Below the pieces are notes generated by a model that was given only the letters and a program-made list of their open reading frames with translations, was not told the origin of the DNA and made no database searches. 64,000 bases of DNA, from assembly GCA_029207755.1 (NCBI GenBank), contig JARCOQ010000003.1:94318646-94382645 (forward strand), given 5' to 3'. Origin of the DNA: Chamaea fasciata. Lineage: Eukaryota > Chordata > Aves > Passeriformes > Sylviidae. Positions 26,105-36,852 of this stretch are shown piece by piece. Both the position numbers and the translations under genes were made by a program. Positions within the stretch are counted from its first letter, which is position 1. Each line of letters opens with the position of its first letter.

Positions 26105-27199
26105 TCATGCCAGTTCCTGGATCACCTTGTTGGTCTCCGTGGCTTTCTTACACGTGTACAACCATTTGATTATCCGAGCGTTGCGCTCAATGACAGAGGT
26201 GCTGCTGGGGACCTGCTCTGTGAGCTCGTCCTCCAGCAGCCCCTCATCCCCGCTGTGCCTCGTGAACTCACTCTCCGACGTTGCCACACTGATGCTGCGG
26301 ATCTTGAAGGAGACATTGTCAGACACCATGGAGAAGTTCTCTCTCCCAAGATCCTCAATGACCTCCTGCTCCAGGCCACAGTACTTGAAAAATGTTTCAA
26401 ACTCAGCGAAGGACTTGGAGTAGCGAGAGCTGATGTCTGACTGGGAGCGATGGAGACCTCTCCTCTTCACCTCCTTGACCTCTTCAGGAGGTGTACTCAG
26501 TTTTGAGGGTCTCTCATGCTCTTCTGTAGACATCCCTGCCCCTTCAGTGCTCACAGGGATAGTCTGCACCGCACCATGGTCGCTTGGCTCATGGTCACCA
26601 TCTTTTGCTGAGAGAGGCTCATTGCTCTCGGTGGCTGTGATTTCCTCCATGACTCTGGGCAACTCAGGGGAAGCCAACTGCTTCTCCTTTACGGACCCAT
26701 GGAAGATCCTCCTCACCAAGTTCCCCCGTGAGCTGTCCTGGCTTTGACCTCTCCCGAGCTCACATTTCTGGCGGTAGATCACCAGGGAATCCGGCCGCAT
26801 CTGCCTCTTGGTGCTGCGCCTGGCGATGGGGGGGCCGTGCTGCAGGGGGGCTCGGCAGGAGTTCACCGCCTTGCCCAGCTCCAGGGGCTTCACGCCCGTC
26901 GCTCTGCCCAGGTCCCTGCTCGCCGCTCTGCTCTCCACGGAACAGGTCTCGCTGCTGCTCTCCGAGGCTGAGCTGAGCGCGATGACGGGATCCTGCCTGG
27001 TGCTGATGACCTGCTGGCTCTTTACGTACTTGGCCTTATCGGCGGCCAGTCTCTCCACGGCACTTTTCCTGCCCGGCTTGCCGGCCTCCAGCTGCCTGCG
27101 GAGGTACTCGGGCCCCTTGTTGAGGAGCCGCAGGGGGAGGGAGGAGTGGAGGTCGGAGATGGCGTGCATTCCCACGGCCCGGGAGAGTTCAGCTGGCAT
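26105..27199 (-). CDS. FAM110C: FAM110 family protein, probably FAM110C (complete, 364 aa)
   Basis: An uninterrupted 364-codon frame runs from the ATG at 27199-27197 to TGA at 26107-26105. Family marks are seen in order. An N-terminal block has LPLRLLNKGPEYLRRQ (residues 21-36) and SAVERLAADKAKYVKSQ (46-62). A basic segment includes RPDSLVIYRQK (about 135-145). A serine-rich LHRSQSDISSRY lies at 249-260, FFKYCGL at 270-276, and the C-terminal signature VIERNARIIKWLY at 336-348. The middle (about 75-245) is low in hydrophobics, rich in S/E/K and probably disordered. There is no signal peptide or membrane segment. The start is the first in-frame ATG, with G at -3; a second Met at residue 11 is the alternative. 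FAM110 proteins localise to centrosomes and spindle poles and affect microtubules and the cell cycle; FAM110C is also tied to AKT1 and cell spreading. FAM110C is preferred over A, B and D from LAADKAKYVKS and the RPDSLVIYRQK block, judged from memory. Family 0.95, paralogue about 0.6. Confidence 0.93.
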   Translation of the reverse strand: MPAELSRAVGMHAISDLHSSLPLRLLNKGPEYLRRQLEAGKPGRKSAVERLAADKAKYVKSQQVISTRQDPVIALSSASESSSETCSVESRAASRDLGRATGVKPLELGKAVNSCRAPLQHGPPIARRSTKRQMRPDSLVIYRQKCELGRGQSQDSSRGNLVRRIFHGSVKEKQLASPELPRVMEEITATESNEPLSAKDGDHEPSDHGAVQTIPVSTEGAGMSTEEHERPSKLSTPPEEVKEVKRRGLHRSQSDISSRYSKSFAEFETFFKYCGLEQEVIEDLGRENFSMVSDNVSFKIRSISVATSESEFTRHSGDEGLLEDELTEQVPSSTSVIERNARIIKWLYTCKKATETNKVIQELA

Positions 27200-27257
27200 A
27201 GCAATTTCAGGGACGAGGATCCTGCTTCCAGTCCCGAGAGGGAAGTGGGATAAGGAG

Positions 27258-27327
27258 GAAAAAAAATTAAAAAAAAAAAAAAAAAAAAAAAGAAAGAAAG
27301 AAAGGAAAAAAAAAAGAAAAAAGAAAG
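27258..27327 (-). repeat. Poly(A)/purine tract (poly-pyrimidine on the gene strand) just upstream of FAM110 ATG
   Basis: On the plus strand this is almost pure A/G with one TT interruption: A23 at 27269-27291, three GAAA units, then A-rich sequence. On the FAM110 strand it is a 70-nt pyrimidine tract ending about 60 nt before the ATG. It is followed by a CAG at 27224-27222 that could be a 3' splice site. It is either a simple repeat inside the 5' UTR or the pyrimidine tract of an intron ending just before the coding sequence. The frame stays open through it, but the resulting Phe run is not credible protein. Confidence 0.7.
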
Positions 27328-27414
27328 CAGGGAAATCGCGGTGTAGGACAGTCCCGGGTGCGCAGGCGGCGGCGGCGCGCACCGAGGGCCGCGCTCCCCG
27401 CTCCGTCGGGGCGC

Positions 27415-27455
27415 CGCGTCCCGCCCGCCCGCCGGCGGGCACAGCCAATCCCGGC
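27415..27455 (-). promoter_or_regulatory. Candidate core promoter: GC boxes and inverted CCAAT box
   Basis: The plus-strand block 27421-27440 gives overlapping GGGCGG-type GC boxes when read on the gene strand. CCAAT at 27445-27449 (plus) is ATTGG on the gene strand. CCAAT boxes work in both orientations and usually sit 60-100 bp upstream of the start of transcription. That would place a start near 27350-27390, about 150-190 bp before the ATG. No TATA box is evident. The transcription start is inferred. Confidence 0.45.
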
Positions 27456-27464
27456 CGGCAGGAA

Positions 27465-27491
27465 GGGAGGGAGGGAGGCAGGGAGGGAGGG
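27465..27491 (+). promoter_or_regulatory. G-quadruplex-type G-rich tract in the promoter region
   Basis: Three GGG runs separated by single A residues, a short AGGCA-type spacer, then three more GGG runs. This satisfies the usual G3+N1-7 four-run pattern with runs to spare. It lies on the non-template (plus) strand relative to the minus-strand gene, about 270 bp upstream of the ATG and next to the GC and CCAAT boxes. The motif is seen; folding and any regulatory role are inferred. Confidence 0.55.
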
Positions 27492-30400
27492 AAGCAGGCA
27501 GGAGCCGCCCTGGGGGGGTGGTAGCGGCCCGGCCCCGCCACCTCCCGCGGCGCCAGGGTGGCCGGGGTTCCGTGGGCACGGCGCTGCGGCGGGAGCGGGG
27601 CGCCTGCTCCGACGCCGGGGCACCCGGAGGCTTTGCTCTCCTCAAAAATATCCTCTCCCGGGCCATCGTGGGGACGGGAGCTGCTTGGCAGGTGGGGCTG
27701 GCCCCGCAGACCTCAGCGCATCTTCCCCTTCGGGGGGCACCACCTTGTCCCGCTCCTTTGGCGGCCCTTACGCGGTGCGTTCCCCCACGGGTTTCACTGC
27801 CCGGCCGTGCCGGGCGCTGCGCTCCAGCGGGAAAGCTTGGAATGATCGGGAAAGGACGGGACGGGCTTCCAGAGCGCAGCTGTGGCCCCAGCTGTGCCCC
27901 CAGCTGTGCTGGCGGCATCCTGCCCTTCCCGGGTCAGCGGCAGCACCAGGGACACGTTTGTCTTTGGTCCACGGCTGTGCTGCGGCTGTGCACGTGTCAA
28001 GTGTAAAGTGCAGTGGAATGGCATTCGTTTTGAATTGCGTGTCACAAATTTTTGCCCTTCAGAAACATAGGGCAGAATTCCCATTTGGAGCTGGGAATAC
28101 TGAACAGGCAGGACAGAGCCATTGGCTGTAATGTAAACTGAAGGTTAGACTTGTGAGTCATAGGTAATCACCTGGGGCAGTCCGACTTTAACTCGTGATC
28201 TTATGTGAGATGCTCTATAATAACTGGATTATAGATAACTTTTCTTCTAATACATGAAACAAAAGCCAGTTTATATCTGCAAGATTTTTCATGCATATTT
28301 TTTACTGGTTTGGTTTAGTTTTGGTTTGTCTGTTACTTCTGGGGGAATACTAGAATGATTTTGTGGTGATTGGTTCATACTTCGTCTTTACAATCACTAA
28401 ATTGTAGCTAGCAAGTTTTCAAAGGAAGAGATGAGCCTCCCTGTCCTCGTTACGAAGTTTCAGGGTACACCACTTCGCTACCAGCAAGGTTCTCACTGTG
28501 ACAAGAAATAGGTTATGAGCAGCCCTGGAGTCAGAGTTTGTTTGGGCTAGCTCTTCAGTGAAGGCCTTCTTTAGAAACACACAAAACAGAAATATTCTCT
28601 TGCCAACATGGTTCTACTGCTGGTTTTCCCCTTAATTTTACATCATCTTTGTTTCTAGACATGTAGGTCTGAACTCCAGAAGTCCCATAACACATACAAC
28701 TGCCTGTTCACAGCAAGGATGCCAGGTATGATGCTTGCCTGAATCATGACTGAAATTTGTGACATACCTTGAGATCTCTTAGGGTGAAATTCTTGTTGAT
28801 ATGTAGAATGGGTGCAGTTTTTTGGGAAAGAACTTTGTTTTTCTTTTACAGGTATACAAGTAGAGCTGGTTCTCGAAAACTGAGAGACAATAATAAAAGT
28901 TTAAGTGCAGTTAATTACTAGGGAACTCCTTCCTGTTAAAGTGGTTCATACACAGATGTGTAAGAGTGTAGTCAATATTACATATTTAAATGCTTCATGG
29001 GATGCTGGGCATATAGAGAAGGCTGATGTCTTCTGACAATTAATCTGAGCAATAAGCTGATAGACATAATGAACTTAATAATGAGATATTAATGTTTCAT
29101 TCCCATGTTGACAAATCTGCCTTAATTGTTTCCTTCAACTTTTTCCTTGGAGTTCTATGGCACTGAATAATGTAATAACACATATTCACATTTCTCCATG
29201 CATTTTAATTTGTGTTTGTTCCAAATTCTAGGGTCTTGTAGAAGCTTTAAGAACTTACAAAAAAATCATTTGTTTGCATTCATTTCAAATAAGAAAAATG
29301 AACACACACAGGTATCAGTAAGACGGGTCTTATTAAACAACTACCATTCATTTCTTTATCAAAGCTGGTCGTTCACTCCCTGCAGTATTACATCATTTTT
29401 CTCAGTGGACAATAGTTTTGTGTTTAGAGTTGATATTAAAAAAAAAACCCAATTTAAAAACATTGGTTTAAATGGAAAAAAAAAGGGTTTAAAACATTTT
29501 AAAAAATTGATATATTTTCCTTTCTCTTAAAATGTTCTTTGCTTTAAATGCAGGCCTGAAAGACTTTTGATGAAAAAGCCAGTTTTATCCTTGTCTCACT
29601 GACAAAAGTAGATGTGAGTTTTTATTTTCCATGAAGTGCATGTCACAAAAATTTTCTCACAAAAAAATTGCAACAGCAATTTCCAGCTGACTTTCCAGAT
29701 ATGTGAGATACTTTTCCCTGGGACTCCTGGGTGATGACAACAACATTTATGGGGAGGAAGAGACTTCCCAGGGTCAGAAAACATTGCAAGCAACAAAATT
29801 TTGTAACCCTGTCTCCCTTTAGTAAGGTATATCAACACAGCAGCTGCACGGTTAAGTGATATTTTAAAAATATTTAGGTCACATATTTTAAAACTTAAAT
29901 GCATTTCAGTTTAAAATATGGTTCTCTGATTTGAAATACTTACATTAGTATTTCTTGGGATTAGATCTTATATTTATGGATACATTCTTACAGTATTCGA
30001 AGAAAAAGGAGCCATTGCATTTCTTCCTTCTGGAAAGCAGAGAGAAAGAGAGTGTATTATGAGAGTCCCAAGCAAACCACCTTTGCCCCTGTCCCAGAAC
30101 AGGCTTGCAGATAATAAAATGGAAATAAAAGTGGGTGCAGCAGCTCCCATCCCTCAGCCTGTCAGCTGCCATCAGTCTCCCTCTGGCACCAATGCATTAG
30201 ACAAAGGTAAGAGAGGCAAGTCCTGCACACACTAAACCTGAGCTGACACAGAGTTTTCCCACAGATGGAGAGTTCTACAAAACATCTTTGAGTCAGCTGG
30301 AATTTAAAGTTATCATGAAACACAAAGCAGTTGTGTTTTAGGTGGGGTAAGAAAAACCACTTCTCACTGAGTTTTTATTAATAAGGGATGTTTTCAGAGC

Positions 30401-32763
30401 ACAGCTAGAGTCTAAGCCAGAGGAAAGCCAGAAACAGGACTGGTACAATGGCACTGCAAGCAAAGAGTACAATGTGTGCAAAGCTTAGGTCATTGCTTTC
30501 ACCGCTTCCACTCCATTGCCAATGTCAGTGACACTCTGATTTATAGTAATCAAAGGGCAAGAATGAAGTGGTGGCAGTGGAAGGTAAAAGCAAGGAGGAA
30601 AGAGAACGGGGAACTCAAGCTCTAACAGAAACAGGGCGCTCCCATTTTGGAGACCACCAGAACAGCTGGGTGCCAGGACTGAGGTTTCTGCCCCCAGCAG
30701 CTCTCAGTGCTGAGTGCAGGTGTTGCAGCCCACCCACATCAGGGGGCGATTCACTGCCACTGTGACACTGAGGGGTGCCACTGTGTGTCCTGTTTGCTGC
30801 ACTGCGGAGATGTAAAGCAACCACAACACAAAAATGAACAGTTCCCCAACAGCTGTCTCCAGTGGGGAGAGTTTAGGCCTTTCAACATGAAATCAGTGAC
30901 TGTCCCAGTTCTCTCAGATCCACACAACAGAAGATATAGGCATGCCTATATGTCTTCAGGCTGAATTTTAAGACTCTGGGCTAGAGCACTGTATGCCTTC
31001 TCTTAGCCTCTCCCACCCCTGCCAGATTTCTTAGCATCCTTTTCCACCCTTGTGATTTTGGTTTTTTACTTCATTAAACAGCTTGGCATCTTAATCAGAA
31101 AACATCTTCCTCCTGAAGTCAATCCAGCTTACTCTCAATTGCCGTTAGTGGGCTTCATTTTTCAGTAGAATTTTGGAAATTCACCCCAGGTGTACCATTT
31201 TCCAGGTTGAACAACCATCATGGATCTCAATAGGACTGTGTAATTTACATCACAGTGATTCATGGCAACATATGGAGAGCCTTATTAGAACAAAGAGAAA
31301 AGTGATGGAATATCACAGTGAAAGCAAGAGATGAAAGGGAGAACAAATGCAACATGCATTACACCAGGCCGTTACAATGAGGAAGGTGCTAGCCTGTAGC
31401 ATGCTTCTTTCCCTTTTTATGCCTTCTTGTCTCTGCAGTACATCTGAACCTACACTACTTCCTTTTTTTTATACACCTCTCATGTGCCTAAAATGTAAAA
31501 ATAAAAAAATCCAACCCAGGTTTGGTGCCTAACATATTTAAGTGTGTGTTAAAATATTGAGATTGAATATTTTAATATGAAAAGACTGATATGTTTATCA
31601 TCCTGTCTGATCAAATTCACTGAGTAATTCAGAATGGAGGGGAAGAACCAGAGTTTTCACAGTAAAATACAGCTATGGTGCTGTAAAGGAAATAAGTAAT
31701 TTAACTCCCAGAAAAAACTCTGTTTGATCCTGAAAGGGATTCCTTGAATTTTGAATTGAGATACCTCATGAATGAATGCGTTACATGTGTTAAAATAAAT
31801 TTCACACTCAGTAAAAGGTTCTTACTGTTGCTTCTGTTGTGTATGAGTTGGATAAATGTTCCCACAGTGTTCCCCATAGGCCCAATCATAGCTTGCAGTT
31901 GTAAAACTACCTCTTAGTGATTGCAACAGCTTTTACCAACCAACCAAGCTCATGCACAGTCACTTCACCCAACACAGGGATAGGTCAGGGCACTTCTTGA
32001 ATACTTCATGAATTTTATGGGCTGCATTGCTGCAATCATCAGCATATTTATCCACACAGTTTTCCTCTCTAAAGGAAAACTAGCCTAGTCTCGTGTGTAG
32101 TTAGCTTTGATCATAGAAAAGCCCTTTCACCTAATCTAAAGCTAAAACCCATAAAGGGTTTAAAGACACCTCTGATGTTTTAGGGAACTTCCAGCATCTC
32201 TGTGTCATCTCTTTGCTCTCTGCTTGCCTGGCAGATGTCTAAAACAGTCAGGGCAAAGTTTTTGCTGCTGCTGTGCCAAGGCAGTACGTCTCTCCATGGG
32301 CCTAAGCAGGTGAGAGATACAGTGCACACTTACGTTTTGTGAATTCCACTGTGTATTCACACACAGGCAGGTTAGGGAGTATGTGAAAAGTCACTGATTA
32401 TTGAACTTCTGACCGGATTGCCTGTTATCTGTTACATATAATTTCTGTTGTGGTAGTTGAGGTATTCACCTGGCAAGTGTGAGAGACAATCTTCTCCTCT
32501 CAGATTTGCAGCAAACTTTCAAAACCTGATTTCTTGCTTTCCAACATAGTAGTTATAGTGTGGGTCTGTTGTTCATCGTCATTCAGATTCTGTTGCATAA
32601 AAAAAATTCTATTTTGCTTGTATAATTAGGAATTTTCTGAAGGTAATGTCAGAAGATATTAATTCTATAATCTAGTGTGCATGCATCTAAGAAGTTTATG
32701 GATTTTTAGTTACACTTGCAAAGTGGAAGGATTTAAACAGGGAAGGTTGAAAAAGTCTCACCT

Positions 32764-32812
32764 TCAATGCTGGTTAAGGCATTCACTGGAGATGTGTGTT
32801 CAAATCACAAAA
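32764..32812 (+). repeat. tRNA/MIR-like SINE remnant (tentative)
   Basis: An A-box-like TGGTTAAGGC (32771-32780) is followed 18 nt later by a B-box-like GTTCAAATC (32798-32806), the spacing and wording of tRNA-headed SINEs such as MIR. The flanks are too decayed to name a family, and chance is possible. Confidence 0.25.
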
Positions 32813-33604
32813 TGGTATCTGAAAACTTACTCACCTCTACCAACTTGCTGAGATGCTGTTATCAGCTCTCCCAGTCTCATTTTCAATGATACAGACTTGA
32901 GCTTAGTATCAATCAAATCAAACAAGAGGATATATTCATATTTGAAAATCCCAGTGATGCATAGGAACCAAACAACACTCTTCAGTGCAGTCTTCAGACT
33001 TTTGAATGTCCTACCATCTTATGCAAGTATTGCCCCATTCAGACACTGACTGCTGGAAATCCCATTCCATATTGGTCTTATCCATTTTCTGTAGAGTGTA
33101 TTAAATGGTTTACAACAAGTGGTGAGTCACTAAATTCAGAATGTTTCTATTAAGACAGAAATTTTGTCAGATTGTCCTTGAGAGAATGCCCATCGTAGAG
33201 CTCCTTTTAACTGAGTAAATTTGTCCAACACTATGATGGACACAGCTCCTAATGTTTAAAGAAACCCATCTGTCAAACACCAAAACCCTGGAAATATCAT
33301 CTAAGGAGCACAGTATCAGAACTTGGAATGCATGGATATATATTACATGTGAAGTCTGTCATCTTCTGTCTGAGATTTTAGTAGCAAATTGGATGAGATC
33401 ATGATGTTTCTTTCCCATGGATTTCTTATAGTCTCTCTGAAGATGCAGCTGGCAGTCGTTCATTCTTTCTTACCACGTGATTGCAAATTTAAGTCTCCGT
33501 CCTTATGAAATCTATGGAGAACCGACCAGTGTTTTTATCTGTACTTCCTGTGTATTAATTTGGGGCCAGAAGAGCTCTTGCATGGTCTCTCTAGCAGAGT
33601 CATT

Positions 33605-33668
33605 GGCAAATGAAGTCTGCATGTTACCTTTCTACAGAAGGAGCCAGTGCTTTCACCACTGAGATACC
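33605..33668 (-). repeat. tRNA-like fossil, possible ancient SINE head (tentative)
   Basis: On the minus strand TATCTCAGTGGTGAAAGC (33666-33649) resembles a tRNA D-arm/A box. About 30 nt on, GCAGACTTCATTTGCC (33620-33605) resembles a T-arm/B box. The overall length of about 64 nt fits a decayed tRNA. No clean cloverleaf forms, so it is not a functional tRNA gene. Confidence 0.25.
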
Positions 33669-35974
33669 TTGTGATTTTCTGATTTTTCAGTGCTTAGAAT
33701 CTTTCCCAGATCCCTCAGGATGTGGGTTTGCAATTCATTTCTTGATGGACATGTGATAATTAAAGGAGACTGTTGGAACACAGGCTAAGGACTCCAAAGG
33801 ATGACTGGTTCTTTACTGTTTAAGCACAAGAAATATGCAAATATAGGAAAACTGATAAATATGCTTGTATGTTTTAATGCAGCTTTTTTGTGTCCCCTTT
33901 CTAAGTATTTTCAGGTCTCCTTCAGTTTGCTGATGCAAGAGCTCCTTTGAGAGTTTAGATGAGAAAATGAACTAATTTATCAAGACAATTGCCCTGCCAA
34001 GGACAAACGTTTACATTTAATAGTCATCAGTCACTATACCTCTGAAGGTGTGGTGGTTTGCCCTGTCACTTTCTAAAAGACTCTTGTACAGTTCAGACAT
34101 AAAAGGAAAATATCTTCCAAGCTTAAAAAGGAGCCTGCACCCTTCCCTGTCTGAATGTACAGAGGAGACAGATAGGCTATGTCTCCTTAGCCAGGCTTTG
34201 GGAATCTGCACAGGCTATTGGCTATTTCCAACTATCCAATTTGGCTAAGAAGTGAGTTAAATAGTGTCGATGTTGTCAAATCACATCTGGTTTAGTCTTG
34301 AGATCAGAGAACAAATCTGAGCCCACAGATGCAATTCTGAATCCTCACTACAAATTTAATTAATTTTCTGTTTGACTTTCTCTAGATATTCACCATGACA
34401 TGCAGCAGTTCTATGCATAGGCTAATTGTGAGTTCAACTGAGTCTACTCAATAATTTTCAGCTTTGGTTTAGGGAGATGAGTAATTTTCTTTTACACTAT
34501 AGAGTTGTGTTTTAACTAAGCTGGGTAACATCTGTGTTGCACGTGGGTTCTTTGACACAGTTGTTTACGTGGTGAAATCAAGCATTGTCTTGCCCTTTGC
34601 ATTTCAGAGTCCTTCTAAATGCACCCCAGCATAACCTGAGCTCCACATAACAACAGAAGAACATTCAAAATACTTTAGCGATGACCTGACTACATTCTTG
34701 ATGTACATGAATTTATCTTGAAAGTTATAACAGATTTGTTCTAATCTGATTGACTTTGAAGATTAAATAACATCTTGGATAATGAGGGAAAAATAGCTTA
34801 GGTGTTCTGTATCATTATATCAGTTCCAAAGCTATACAAAACAAATAAACATAAGCCCCAGTATTCAAGCTTCATTAGGTTTATGTTGCAACAGCTACAC
34901 TAAACAAAATTACAGATTCAGTAAGATCTTATCATGCTGATGCAGCAGCTGCTCGGGACAGGATCACACAGTTACTCTTATTTGCAGGTTTTTCTAGGAA
35001 ACAATAGTCCAGACCTCTTCCATGAACAGGTCTACCCCTGCCCTGAAAACTTTGTCAGGTGCTAGCAAGATGCTAAACTCCAGCAGAAAAAGGAGATTCA
35101 AGAGCAGAAAAGGGTTGGAGATTTTAGTTATTCATCCCATATGGCTATTTAGTGTCCATCCAGGAATTTACCTGTCAGAAAATATTTGTCTACTTATTTC
35201 TTGTTATTTTACTTTTTTACAGGTAGATCCGGTACAGACATCTTATTTTATGGCATCCTCTCTATAAACTAACCTATATGTTTAAGTCTTTCTAAGATAA
35301 CTTTTACAGGCAAATATAAAAGAGGAAAAGCTTCCTGGATTTCTGAAGTAGGTGCCAAGGCCATTTGGGCTTTACTAGAGCCTGAGTTGCGAGGTGGTGA
35401 ACTAAACTAAGGGATGGGTTGTAACGTGATCCGTGTGAGGGGGTCAGGGAGGGAAGCTGAGCACTCATTTCCGCACTGGCTTTGCTTTGGAGCCTCCAGT
35501 CACCCTTCTCCAGAGCAGGCAACTCCCCTAGGTGCTGCTCAGAGAGATTCCACCCCAGAGCCACTCCAAAGAGATGCATGGAGAAGGCTCCCCCAGGTCT
35601 GGTTCCTTCTGCCCTCAGTCTCCTTCACCCTACATTCTCAGGCATGCAACATGTGGTCTTCAGCGCAGAGAGTTCATCCTGTGGAACAAGCACAATCCTG
35701 GCTTTTCAGATGTTTTGGACAGAATGATCCCTCAGCTGCTCCCACAGATGGTAGTTATGCCTCAGAAGTAGCCCAGGAGTCTGGAGCAGAGAGGTGTGGG
35801 GTGGGTGTAGATTGGCTCTAGGAGTAGTGTGGGTATGCACATGGTACCCACACGTGGTCTCCCTGTCCACCCTGGGCACTGGGGTCAGCCCAGGACCAAG
35901 TCCTGAGGAATTTGGCAGTGTAGGCATAGCCAACGGGCATGCTTCTGCTCCAGAGGGGAATAAGTGAGGCCAGC

Positions 35975-36095
35975 ACAGATCACAGGATCAGAGGGAAATC
36001 CATGCGGAATTCAGGTCTTCTAGTCCAGGTCTCTAGTCCAAACTCTTTCTCCGAGCAGGTTCAGCTGTTGACACCAGAGCAGGTTATGGCCTAGA
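35975..36095 (-). mobile_element. Degraded CR1 3' fragment
   Basis: ATCACAGGATCAGAGGGAAATC, TCTAGTCCAGGTCTCTAGTCC and GAGCAGGTTCAGCTG resemble the antisense CR1 3' end (hydrophobic-tail repeat, the 'ATCATCTAGTCCAAC' block and the 'AGCAGG' block). It is considerably diverged. Confidence 0.6.
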
Positions 36096-36706
36096 CCTAA
36101 AAATAGTGTTGTGGGGAAGGATTATATAAAGACCGATAAGACTTGGCAGAACAAGACAAGTAAGTCAAAAAATTAGTTGATAATATGATATTTTTGAACA
36201 CCTATTTTATTCTCATTCTTAATGTGATCCATTCATTTAGTATTTCTATATAGATTTTAGGCTTCTGTTTTGTGTATTTAAATAGTCAGTAAATTGCCTA
36301 CATCGTTAGGCATAAAAAAAATTCTAGCAATATTAAAATCAACTTATATTCAAATAAATGTGATATGCTATTTATTTACAGTCTAAAGTAATTATTTATC
36401 CCCACTGAAAGTGAAACTTCACTGGTGAGAAAAATAACTTCAGTTGATTGTTCTTTGGTTTTGAGTAGTGAGTCTCTATTATTTCAATACCAGCTGAATT
36501 TAGAGGGACTTTGTCATGTTGGCCTGATAGAACTCATTTCTTGTTCTTAAAGAGTAACTGCAGAAAATATTTTAAATTCCTCATAGAAAATTGCTTCCAT
36601 TACCCCATCTGCTGAACCCACCAAAAAAAAAAAACCCTCCCTCCCTAAAAAAACACTTTTAAAATATTTTAATGATTAGACTGTTGTAGGTTTTTTTCTC
36701 TTTCAC

Positions 36707-36852
36707 ATGAGATTAGCTGAGTTGGTTAGAACATGGTGCTAATAACACCAAAGTTGTTGGTTCAGTCTCTGCAGGGGTCATTCACTTAGGAGTTGGAATC
36801 AATGTTCCTTCAGGGTCCATTCCAACTCAGAATATTCTTTGATTTTGTGAAA
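36707..36852 (+). mobile_element. tRNA-Ile-derived SINE with CR1 tail (TguSINE1-like)
   Basis: The first ~72 nt align to tRNA-Ile(AAT). There is an A-box-like TTAGCTGAGTTGGTTAGA, an anticodon region GTGCTAATAACACC, and a B-box-like GGTTCAGTCTCTGC followed by the 3' acceptor-like GGGGTCA. Next comes a CR1 3' end, GAGTTGGAATCAATG...CATTCCAACTC, ending in ATATTCTTTGATTTTGTG. A tRNA-Ile head joined to a CR1-X tail is the described make-up of TguSINE1, moved in trans by CR1 machinery. Point changes in both boxes mean this copy is probably silent. Confidence 0.87.

Larger units (their letters stand above)
26780..27860. promoter_or_regulatory. CpG island over the FAM110 start and upstream flank
   Basis: CpG and G+C content rise sharply against the AT-rich surroundings, with runs such as CGGCGGCGGCGCGC near 27366 and dense CpG through 27400-27850. 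The block begins inside the coding exon, covers the start codon and extends about 650 bp upstream on the minus strand. CpG islands commonly mark vertebrate promoters. It is broken by a purine tract at 27258-27327. The edges are by eye. Confidence 0.8.
27861..35974. other. Non-coding DNA upstream of FAM110
   Basis: Beyond the CpG island the base composition falls back to AT-rich. No exon is recognised on either strand. Two tentative tRNA-like fossils lie at 32764 and 33605. Distal enhancers could lie here, but none can be named from sequence. Confidence 0.65.

Noticed and set aside
27200..27541. N-terminal extension of FAM110 by 114 codons in the same frame
   Set aside because: The frame is open but has no ATG upstream of 27199, and it encodes a Phe/Leu run from the pyrimidine tract that no FAM110 protein has.
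26808..28131. Long plus-strand open frames (up to 257 codons) opposite and upstream of FAM110
   Set aside because: They are antisense to the real coding exon or lie in the CpG island, where GC-rich DNA has few stop codons. They contain Lys, Arg or Pro runs from the simple repeats and no family motifs.
36707..36780. Functional tRNA-Ile gene
   Set aside because: The anticodon region is retained, but stem pairings and box sequences are mutated and the sequence continues directly into a CR1 tail, so it is a SINE.
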